DNA from: Myxococcus llanfairpwllgwyngyllgogerychwyrndrobwllllantysiliogogogochensis
GTDB taxonomy: Bacteria > Myxococcota > Myxococcia > Myxococcales > Myxococcaceae
Reading direction: 5' to 3'
DNA length: 64,000 nucleotides
NCBI RefSeq assembly: GCF_006636215.1
Contig: NZ_VIFM01000014.1
Span: 1-64,000, forward strand
The position numbers and the translations under genes were made by a program. Below, piece after piece: positions 48,469 through 55,712 of the stretch. The notes below the pieces were generated by a model. That model was not told the origin of the DNA and made no database searches. It saw nothing but the letters and a program-made list of their open reading frames with translations. Within the stretch, counting starts at the first letter, position 1; each line of letters begins with the position of its first letter.

Positions 48469-50139
48469 ATGAACCGCCGCCGATTCCTCGCGGGCGCCGC
48501 AGCGGGCGCCGCCATCAGCACCCTGGACTGGCTCCGCTTCTTCCGTTCCTTCGGAGTGCCGGGGACGAAGAAGGAGCTGGGCTTCGCCGAGGCCGCCGCC
48601 GCCGAGGCCGACGACCCGCACTTCCTCATCTACTGGTTCCAGGAGGGAGGCTGGGACGGGTACTCGATGTTCAACCCCATCCACACGCCCAATGACGCCA
48701 TCCGCGTCGTCCCGGCCGGAGAGCTGCGCCCCACGCCCTCCTGGACGCAGCACCGCTACCGCCCGAAGAACTACGGCACCACGCCGTCGGACCCGCCCAG
48801 GATGCAGGGCAACATCCAGTACGGCTACCTGGCGCAGGACGGCCTGGACCTGTTCCCGGACCTGGCGGTGGTGTCCAGCCACAACGGCAACACCTTCCAC
48901 TCCGGCGGCCGGTGGGAGTACCACTACGGCAAGTACAGCGCCTCGCTGTCCGGCAAGCGCAACGCGGACGAGCGCACGGTGATGCAGGCGTTCTGCGAGG
49001 CCTACGGCACCGGCTACCTGTTGCCCCACGTCTCCTGGCACCGCTGGCTGTCGGACGGTGAGCTGTCCATTCCGTCCTACCCGGAGGGCACCGGCTACTA
49101 CGAGAAGCTGGGCCCGGTGCATGCCCACACGCTCTACGGCAAGACGCCGGGCGCGATGCGAGACAGGCTGTCCTCGTTGGGCAACGTGGCGCAGGGCCAG
49201 CGCGACGCGCGCATCCGCCAGTTCACCGACAACCTGCAGGCCAGCTTCCTGGCGGAGAAGAACAGCGAGTCGGTGCGCGCCTTCTCCTCCGCGCTCCAGA
49301 TTCACCGCGCGCTGACGGCGGGCGGCAGCATCAACCTGGACCCGCGCACGCTGTTCACCGACACCACGCTGCGCGCCGAGTTCGGCATCACCGCCGCGGA
49401 CGAGGCCACCGATTCCTCGTCCATCAACGGCAACCCCGCTCGCACCAAGGAGACGCCCAACACCAACGTGCAGGCGTTGATGACGTACGAGCTGATGACG
49501 AAGGGGCTGTCCATCGGCTTCTTCATCGAGAACCGGGGCCTGCGCCAGTTCGACACGCACCGGGACCGGCGCTCCATCATGAACAACAAGGGCCAGACGG
49601 AGCAGCGCGACACCATGCGCAAGCACCTCTGGAACCCGCTCAAGACGCTGGTGGCCAAGCTCAAGTCGACGCAGTACGGGACGACGGGCAAGAGCTACTA
49701 CGACTTCACCACCATCGTCCTCGCTTCGGAGATGGGCCGCACGATTCAGGGCGACGTGGAGGGCATCCTCACCAAGGCGGACGTGACGGATGCGCAGAAG
49801 TACGAGGAGATCATGCTCCAGGACTGCTGCCAGCACTGGCGGGTGAACAGCGCGGCCTTCCTCGGCGGCACCGTGCGCGGCAACACGCAGTACGGCCGCG
49901 TGGGCAGCGTCTCACTGGACGGCATTCCCATGATGCCGGATGGCACCTTGGACCCGGCCTTCAACCCGGACACGGGCCTGCTGATGACGGGGCGGACCAA
50001 GAGCGCCAACAGCTTCATCTCCGACGCGGGCCACCTGTACGCGACGGCGTTGCACCTGTCCGGCCTGGACCCCGTGGCGCTGAAGGCCGCGGGCAAGGGC
50101 AAGAACGACAGGCCAGCGATGAAGTTCATCAAGCGCTGA
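48469..50139 (+). CDS. Tat-exported DUF1501-type protein
   Basis: A 556-residue protein with a twin-arginine signal (NRRRFLAGAAAGAA). The body resembles DUF1501/DUF1552 proteins, an alkaline-phosphatase-like fold group: FLIYWFQEGGWDGYSMF, LAVVSSHNGNTFHSGGRWEYH, FTTIVLASEMGRTIQ. Genes of this family sit next to DUF1592 genes, as here, and the two are probably exported to act together on a surface or polysaccharide substrate. The natural function is not established. Confidence 0.82.
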   Translation: MNRRRFLAGAAAGAAISTLDWLRFFRSFGVPGTKKELGFAEAAAAEADDPHFLIYWFQEGGWDGYSMFNPIHTPNDAIRVVPAGELRPTPSWTQHRYRPKNYGTTPSDPPRMQGNIQYGYLAQDGLDLFPDLAVVSSHNGNTFHSGGRWEYHYGKYSASLSGKRNADERTVMQAFCEAYGTGYLLPHVSWHRWLSDGELSIPSYPEGTGYYEKLGPVHAHTLYGKTPGAMRDRLSSLGNVAQGQRDARIRQFTDNLQASFLAEKNSESVRAFSSALQIHRALTAGGSINLDPRTLFTDTTLRAEFGITAADEATDSSSINGNPARTKETPNTNVQALMTYELMTKGLSIGFFIENRGLRQFDTHRDRRSIMNNKGQTEQRDTMRKHLWNPLKTLVAKLKSTQYGTTGKSYYDFTTIVLASEMGRTIQGDVEGILTKADVTDAQKYEEIMLQDCCQHWRVNSAAFLGGTVRGNTQYGRVGSVSLDGIPMMPDGTLDPAFNPDTGLLMTGRTKSANSFISDAGHLYATALHLSGLDPVALKAAGKGKNDRPAMKFIKR

Positions 50140-50190
50140 GTCGACGAAGGCGACCTGGAGTGCTCCTCCGGGTCGCCTCGCGCGCGAGGG

Positions 50191-50430
50191 TCATCCGTCC
50201 AGGGCGCGCGCCACCGCGTCGACCACCTCCTGGTCCGTGGGGAAGGCCAGCGAGTCCTTCCGGATGACGACCTTGTCACCCACCCTGACCTCGTAGCTGC
50301 CCGACGGGCCTGGCTTCAGCTCCGTCTCCACATCCAGTTCGTCCTTCAGCACGGCCGCCGCACGGGCGGCCCGAGGCTTGTAGCCTCAGGAATTACAGTA
50401 GGTAATCGAGACCGGCTTCGCGTCCGCCAT
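50191..50430 (-). CDS. SelW/Rdx-family selenoprotein (UGA-encoded Sec)
   Basis: A 79-residue thioredoxin-like protein of the SelW/SelT/SelH (Rdx) family. It starts MADAKPVSITYC; Cys12-Asn-Ser-Sec15 is the redox motif, where residue 15 is an in-frame TGA at 50386-50388. After the TGA the frame continues GYKPRAARAAAVLKDEL and PGPSGSYEVRVGDKVV to a normal TGA stop at 50191-50193. A Cys in this position is the rule in non-seleno homologues. Directly after the UGA, a hairpin fits the bacterial SECIS form. A plain ORF scan would end the gene at residue 14. Confidence 0.88.
50352..50371 (-). promoter_or_regulatory. SECIS-like hairpin after the Sec codon
   Basis: In the mRNA, GGCCGCC and GGCGGCC form a perfect 7-bp stem closing a CGUGC loop. 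The loop begins at base 25 counted from the U of UGA, with a G as its second base, as bacterial SECIS elements need. A smaller GAGGCU/AGCCUC stem lies between the UGA and this hairpin. The two could compete or stack. Confidence 0.7.
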
Positions 50431-50825
50431 GGTGCGTCTCCTCGCGTGGGCGCATCGACTCGTGCGCACGTCCTGGAGATAATGCGTTTCAAGCGCGCGA
50501 GCCAGCCTGCTTGTCTGCCTCGACCGGGGACGCGCGAGGCCCGGGGGCCCTTCGTCCCACCTGCTCGCGACACCCGTCCGCTCGAGACCTGCGCGAGCCT
50601 CCGAGGCGCCCTCCCGCCTGCCTGCCCCGACCGGGGACGGGCGCGAGCTCGGGGAGCCGTCGTCTCGCCGGCCCGCGCCTCCTGTCCGCGCAAGACGTGC
50701 GCGCGGCCCGGAGGAGCCTGCCCTCATCCCGGCCTCTCGGGTCGTTCATCGGTGAGCGGGACTTGGGGCTCCGTGCTCGTACCCGAGGACGTCGCCATCC
50801 ATCGCGGTTAGGTTCCCGGTCCGCC
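50431..50825. other. Gene-free stretch with a 107-bp imperfect tandem duplication
   Basis: Between the divergent selenoprotein and decarboxylase genes. Two copies of about 107 bp, from roughly 50511 and 50618, share the core CGACCGGGGACG (50521-50532 and 50628-50639) and weaker matches beyond. Open frames through it are not convincing genes. It may hold promoters for both flanking genes or a structured RNA. Confidence 0.5.
50511..50724. repeat. Imperfect tandem duplication, unit about 107 bp
   Basis: The cores at 50521 and 50628 are identical over 12 bases (CGACCGGGGACG) and the flanks match partly (CTGCC before, CGCGAG and GTCCGC after). The unit is GC-rich and could form stems. Confidence 0.6.
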
Positions 50826-52268
50826 ATGACCGACTTTCGTGAGCGCATCGCCGCCGCCTATGACACCGAGGCCTTCCGCCGCGAGGGTCGCCAGTTGGTG
50901 GACACGCTGGCGGACTATCTGCGACAGGCCGAGCGCGGCGAGGGCCTGCCCGTGTTGCCCTGGGCCGCGCCCGCGGTGAACGTGGACCGCTTCGCCGCCT
51001 CCTTCCCGGAGGAGCCCACGGGAGACTTCGCGGAGCTGATGGCGAGCGTGCTCTCCGGTTCCAACCACCTGCACCACCCGCGCTACGTGGGCCACCAGGT
51101 GACAGCCCCCGTGCCGCTGGCCGCGCTGTGCGACGCCGTCTCCTCCCTGCTCAACAACGGCATGGCGGTGTACGAGATGGGCCCGGTCTCCACCGCCATG
51201 GAGCGCAACGTGCTGCGGTGGATGGCGGCGCGCCTGGGGATGCCGGAGTCCACGGACGGCGTGCTGACCTCGGGCGGCTCGCTCGGCAACCTCACCGCGC
51301 TGCTCGCCGCGCGGCAGGCCCGGGCCGGCTACGACGCCTGGAACGACGGCGCGCACGCGGGGCCTCCGCTCGCCGTGCTGGTGCCGACGACCGCGCACTA
51401 CTGCGTGTCGCGCGCCACGCGGGTCATGGGCTGGGGCTCGGGCGGCGTGGTGCCCGTCCCCGTCGACAGCCGCTTCCGCCTGCGCCCGGAAGCCCTGGGG
51501 CCCGCGCTGGAGTCGGCCACGCGCGCGGGGCGCAAGGTCATCGCCGTCGTCGCCAGCGCCGGCTCCACCGCCACCGGCGCGTTCGACCCGCTGGAGCCCG
51601 TGGCCGACTTCTGCGAGCGCCACGGCCTGTGGTTCCACGTGGACGCCGCGCATGGCGCCGCCGCCGTGCTCAGCTCCGAGTACCGCCACCAGACGCGCGG
51701 CATCGACCGCGCGGACTCCGTCGTCTGGGACGCGCACAAGGGCCTGTTGATGCCCGCGCTGGTGACGGCCGTCCTCTTCCGCGACGGCGCGCGCTCCTTC
51801 GAGTCCTTCGCCCAGGAGGCCAGCTACCTCTTCGGCAACACCGAGCGGCCCTGGAGCGACGTGGGCCTGCGGACGATGGAGTGCACCAAGGAGATGATGG
51901 CGCTCAAGCTCTACACCTGCCTCCGCGTGCTGGGCACGCGCCTCTTCGCGGACGCGGTGACGGAGTCGTACACCCTGGCCCGTCGCTTCGCCGAGCGCCT
52001 CTCCGCCGCCCCCGACTTCGATGTGCCGGTGGCCCCCGACTGCAACATCGTCTGCTTCCGCCACACGCCCGCCCACGTCCCGCCCGAGGAGTGGGACGCC
52101 CTCCAGGCCCGGCTGCGCGAGCGACTGGTGACACGCGGGGACTTCTACCTGGTGCAGACGAAGCTGCCCACGGGCGTGTACCTGCGCGTCACCCTCATCA
52201 ACCCCCTCACCACCGACGCGGACCTGGACGCGCTGATGGAGGCGCTCAGGACGGCAGCTCGACGGTGA
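50826..52268 (+). CDS. PLP-dependent group II decarboxylase
   Basis: A 480-residue enzyme of the aromatic-L-amino-acid/glutamate decarboxylase group. Lys305 in DAHKGLLMP is the PLP Schiff-base lysine; HVDAAHG (271-277) binds the cofactor; TSGGSLGNLTAL fixes the phosphate. It removes CO2 from an amino acid to give an amine; the substrate cannot be read. The N-terminus (FREGRQLVDTLADYL-like) matches the family. The last 23 bp overlap the end of the convergent hybrid-kinase gene. Confidence 0.9.
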   Translation: MTDFRERIAAAYDTEAFRREGRQLVDTLADYLRQAERGEGLPVLPWAAPAVNVDRFAASFPEEPTGDFAELMASVLSGSNHLHHPRYVGHQVTAPVPLAALCDAVSSLLNNGMAVYEMGPVSTAMERNVLRWMAARLGMPESTDGVLTSGGSLGNLTALLAARQARAGYDAWNDGAHAGPPLAVLVPTTAHYCVSRATRVMGWGSGGVVPVPVDSRFRLRPEALGPALESATRAGRKVIAVVASAGSTATGAFDPLEPVADFCERHGLWFHVDAAHGAAAVLSSEYRHQTRGIDRADSVVWDAHKGLLMPALVTAVLFRDGARSFESFAQEASYLFGNTERPWSDVGLRTMECTKEMMALKLYTCLRVLGTRLFADAVTESYTLARRFAERLSAAPDFDVPVAPDCNIVCFRHTPAHVPPEEWDALQARLRERLVTRGDFYLVQTKLPTGVYLRVTLINPLTTDADLDALMEALRTAARR

Positions 52269-54753
52269 ACTCGCTGCCGACGCCGGGCTCGGAGGCCACC
52301 GAGACGACGCCGCCCAGCACCGACACCATCTCCCGCACCAGCGTCAGCCCCAGGCCCACCCCCGGCTTGGACTTGTTCTCCAGGGGCTCCAGGTGCTCGA
52401 AGGGCTCGAACACGCGCGACTGCGCGGCGCGGGGGATGCCCGGGCCGGTGTCTCGCACCCGCAGGCGCCAGCCCTGGGGGCGCTCCTCCACCGCCACCGA
52501 CACGCCGCCCTGCTCGGTGTACTTCACCGCGTTCGTCACCAGGTTGAGCAGCACCATCTGGACGATGCGCGGGTCCGTGCGCGCCACCGCCTTGCCGGGC
52601 GGCCGCTCCAGCTCCAGCGCCAGGCCCTTGCGGCGGGCCTCCGCGCGCGCCTCCTCCACCACCTCCTCCACCACCTCGCCCAGGTCCACGGCCTGACGCC
52701 GCACCACCAGCCGGCCTTCTTCCAACTGGTTGTACTGGAGCACCATCTCCACCATGTCCCGCAAGCGCACGGTGGAGCGGTGCATCCGGTCGAACATGTC
52801 CAGCGCGCGGGGCGGCATCCCTCCCAGCTCCCGCTGGAGCGCATGTTGGGTGAGCTGGAGCACCGACAGCGGCGTGCGCAGCTCGTGCGACACCAGTTGG
52901 AGCAGCGTGCTGCGCGACGTGCTGGCGCGCTCGGTGGTCTCCAGCGCCACCTCCAGCTGCCGCTTGCGCATGCCCAGCTCGCGCGCCATCGCCTCCAGGT
53001 CCACCGAGCGCGCGGCCAACAGGCCCTGCAGCACCTCGCGCGTGCGCTTCACCACCGCCAGGTTCGTCACCCGCGCCACCAGCTCCTCGGAGACGAAGGG
53101 CTTCACCACGTAGTCCTGCGCCCCCGAGCGCAGCAGGTCCACCCGCAGCGCATCATCCGCGCGCGCGGTCAGCAGGAGGATGGGCGTGGACTCGATTCCG
53201 GGACGCGAGCGCACCGCGCGCACCAGCTGGTCTCCCCCCATGCGAGGCATCATCAGGTCACTGACGATGACGTCCGGCTGCATCCGCTCCGCCTGGACCA
53301 GCCCGTCCACGCCGTCCACCGCGGTGGCCACCTGGAAGTCCTTCGACAGGGTCTCCACCACGAAGCGGCGCATCTCCCGCGTGTCCTCCACCACCAGCAC
53401 GCGCGGGCGGCTCGAGTCCTCCGCGCGCGTCGACGCCACCACCTCCCGCGCCTCCGGTCGCAGCAGGTCCAGCTCCGCGCGCGCCGCCGCGTGGTGCTCC
53501 ACCCGCGCCTCCACCTCCGGACGCGCCGACAGCTTCGCGCCCGAGGGCGCCATCAGCGGCAGCTCCACCACGAAGCGGGCGCCGCCCCCCGGCCGGTCCT
53601 CCACCCAGACGCGCCCCTCGTGCAGCACCACGAAGTCCCGGGCAATGGCCAGGCCCAGCCCCGTGCCCCCCAGGTCCCGCACGGTGGCCTCGTCCCCCTG
53701 GCGGAAGCGCTCGAAGATGGCCTCACGCAGCTCCAGCCGCACGCCCGGCCCGGTGTCCTCCACCACCAGCCGGCCTCGCCCCGCCTCCGCGCTCAACGCG
53801 ACCCGGATGCTGCCTCCCGGGGGCGTGAACTTGGCGGCGTTGGACAAGAGGTTGAGCACCACCCGGTCCACCTTCTCCGAGTCCACCTGCGCCGGCAGCA
53901 TCGCCGGCAGCTCCAGCGCGAAGTCCAGCCGCCGCTCCGCCGCCAGCCCCTCGAAGTTCTCCGCGCCCAGCCGCACCAGCCTCGCCAGGTCCACCTCCTC
54001 GTACTGGAGGCGCATCTTCCCCGCGTCCAGCTTGGCCACGTCCAGGAGCGCGTTCACATGCCGCAGCAGCACCCGCGCGTTGCGGCGCACCACCTCCAAG
54101 TCCTTGTGGGCGGACTCGGACAGCTCTCCCTGGTTCAGCAGCCGCTCCACCGGCCCCAGGATGAGCGTCAGCGGCGTGCGCAGCTCATGGCTGACATTGG
54201 CGAAGAAGCCGGTGCGCTGCGCCTCGGATGCCTTCAGCCTCGCGTACAGCTCCTCCAGCTCCACGGAGCTCTTCTCCAGACGCACCCGGCGCTCCTCGGA
54301 CAGCCGCGCCGCCTCCGTGAACTCCACCACCCGCCCGCGCAACGGCACCAGGTACATGCCCGTGGCCACCGACGCCACCGCCGTCACCACCTTGATGCCA
54401 CCCGCCAGGTAGTAGGCCGAATACCAGACGTTCCACACCTCCATCAGGTGCGTCAGCCCACACGCGCCAATGAAGACGCCAAACGACAGAATCATCCCGC
54501 CGAAAGGCAGCCGGCTGCGTCGCACCATCGCGTACAGCGACAGGGAGATGAAGAAGTAGGCGGCGCCGATGAGCGCGTCCGACAAGACATGCATCACCAC
54601 CAACTCCTGCTTCCACAGATAGCAGTGGCCGTGAGGCATGTTCCAGGCACCGTAAAGCACGTCCCGCAGACCCGCCCAGGGTCCCTCTTCCGCCAGGGAA
54701 GACCGCACCAGGGAAACCGCGCCGCGCACCGCATGTCCGAGCTGGTCGTTCAT
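52246..54753 (-). CDS. Hybrid histidine kinase with ethylene-receptor-like sensor
   Basis: An 835-residue protein. Three membrane helices (about residues 52-74, 85-106, 114-136) match the ethylene-binding domain of plant ETR1: Asp59/Tyr66 and the Cu(I) ligands Cys98 and His102 (ACGLTHLMEVW) keep the ETR1 spacing. A histidine kinase with His189 and ATPase domain follows (to about 400), then a receiver domain with Asp499 and Lys551 (450-565), then a second kinase with His623 and its own ATPase (to 835). Start at 54753 is chosen by alignment to this domain. Confidence 0.88.
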   Translation of the reverse strand: MNDQLGHAVRGAVSLVRSSLAEEGPWAGLRDVLYGAWNMPHGHCYLWKQELVVMHVLSDALIGAAYFFISLSLYAMVRRSRLPFGGMILSFGVFIGACGLTHLMEVWNVWYSAYYLAGGIKVVTAVASVATGMYLVPLRGRVVEFTEAARLSEERRVRLEKSSVELEELYARLKASEAQRTGFFANVSHELRTPLTLILGPVERLLNQGELSESAHKDLEVVRRNARVLLRHVNALLDVAKLDAGKMRLQYEEVDLARLVRLGAENFEGLAAERRLDFALELPAMLPAQVDSEKVDRVVLNLLSNAAKFTPPGGSIRVALSAEAGRGRLVVEDTGPGVRLELREAIFERFRQGDEATVRDLGGTGLGLAIARDFVVLHEGRVWVEDRPGGGARFVVELPLMAPSGAKLSARPEVEARVEHHAAARAELDLLRPEAREVVASTRAEDSSRPRVLVVEDTREMRRFVVETLSKDFQVATAVDGVDGLVQAERMQPDVIVSDLMMPRMGGDQLVRAVRSRPGIESTPILLLTARADDALRVDLLRSGAQDYVVKPFVSEELVARVTNLAVVKRTREVLQGLLAARSVDLEAMARELGMRKRQLEVALETTERASTSRSTLLQLVSHELRTPLSVLQLTQHALQRELGGMPPRALDMFDRMHRSTVRLRDMVEMVLQYNQLEEGRLVVRRQAVDLGEVVEEVVEEARAEARRKGLALELERPPGKAVARTDPRIVQMVLLNLVTNAVKYTEQGGVSVAVEERPQGWRLRVRDTGPGIPRAAQSRVFEPFEHLEPLENKSKPGVGLGLTLVREMVSVLGGVVSVASEPGVGSEFTVELPS

Positions 54754-54953
54754 GGCGTTCCCTTCCACTGTCCGCATGACAGGGGGGCCCCCCATGGCCC
54801 TCCCCCCAAGAAAGCATTCCACGCAAAACAGGCACCTCTTGCTACCCCCCCATCTCACACTGGCGCGAGGGGAAAGGGCATTCACCCCGGCTCCACGCGC
54901 CGGGTGCTGGACAGTCGCCCTCCCCCACGAAATGAGGTAGAGGGCTCAACGCC

Positions 54954-55673
54954 ATGCTCGTCTCTCTCGTCATCCCCGTTTACAATGAGATTCCCACACT
55001 CGCGGAGCTGCTGCGCCGCTGCATCGCCGTCGACTTTCCGAAGGAGCTTGTCCTGGTGGACGATTGCTCCCGGGACGGAAGTCGGGAGCTGCTCCAGCAG
55101 CTCGCGGAGCAGGGCGTGGGTGTGTTGGGGGGAACCCCCAAGAACCGCAACGAAGTCCGGGTGCTGTTCCAGGAGCAGAACCAGGGCAAGGGCGCCGCGC
55201 TGCGGCGCGGCTTCGCGGAGTCGACGGGGGACATCATCCTCGTTCAGGACGCGGACCTGGAATACGACCCCAAGGACATCCCGAAGGTGATTCAGCCCAT
55301 CCTGGACGGGGATGCGGACGTCGTCTTCGGCAGTCGCTTCACGGGGACGCCCCGGCGGGTGCTGTACTTCTGGCACACCGTGCTCAACAACATGCTGACC
55401 ACGCTCTCCAACATGACGAGCGGGCTGAACCTCACGGACATGGAGACCTGTTACAAGGCCTTCCGCGCCGAGGTGCTGCGCTCCGTCGAGGTGGAGGAGA
55501 ACCGCTTCGGCTTCGAGCCCGAAATCACCGCCAAGGTGGCCCGAGGCAACTGGCGCATCTTCGAGGTGCCCATCAGCTACCACGGGCGCACGTACGAAGA
55601 GGGCAAGAAGATTGGCTGGAAGGACGGCGTGCGCGCCCTCTACGTCATCGGCAAGTACGCGCTGAAGCGGTAG
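54954..55673 (+). CDS. Family 2 glycosyltransferase, dolichol-phosphate mannosyltransferase-like
   Basis: A 239-residue GT-A enzyme: VIPVYNEIPTLAELL at the start, DDCSRDGS, QNQGKGAALRRGF, and the DxD metal site in VQDADLEYDP, followed by FGSRFTG. Size and motifs fit DPM1-like enzymes that transfer a sugar from a nucleotide donor to polyprenyl phosphate. No membrane helices, so it works at the cytoplasmic face. The ATG at 54954 lies 200 bp from the kinase start, the two genes being divergent. Confidence 0.88.
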   Translation: MLVSLVIPVYNEIPTLAELLRRCIAVDFPKELVLVDDCSRDGSRELLQQLAEQGVGVLGGTPKNRNEVRVLFQEQNQGKGAALRRGFAESTGDIILVQDADLEYDPKDIPKVIQPILDGDADVVFGSRFTGTPRRVLYFWHTVLNNMLTTLSNMTSGLNLTDMETCYKAFRAEVLRSVEVEENRFGFEPEITAKVARGNWRIFEVPISYHGRTYEEGKKIGWKDGVRALYVIGKYALKR

Positions 55674-55712
55674 GGACGGCGGGACATGGCCGCCGCCCCC
55701 ACCGGGGCGGTG

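Noticed and set aside
46032-48629. An 865-residue minus-strand open frame
   Set aside because: It is antisense to the DUF1592-type gene, with low-complexity content and no recognisable motif.
50386-50727. A 113-residue minus-strand open frame ending at the TGA
   Set aside because: Only the last 14 residues are coding; the TGA is read as selenocysteine and the frame upstream of 50430 crosses the duplicated non-coding region.
52393-55290. A 965-residue plus-strand open frame
   Set aside because: It is antisense to the hybrid kinase, which has a complete set of motifs. The translation is His/Gln/Arg/Leu-rich and unstructured.
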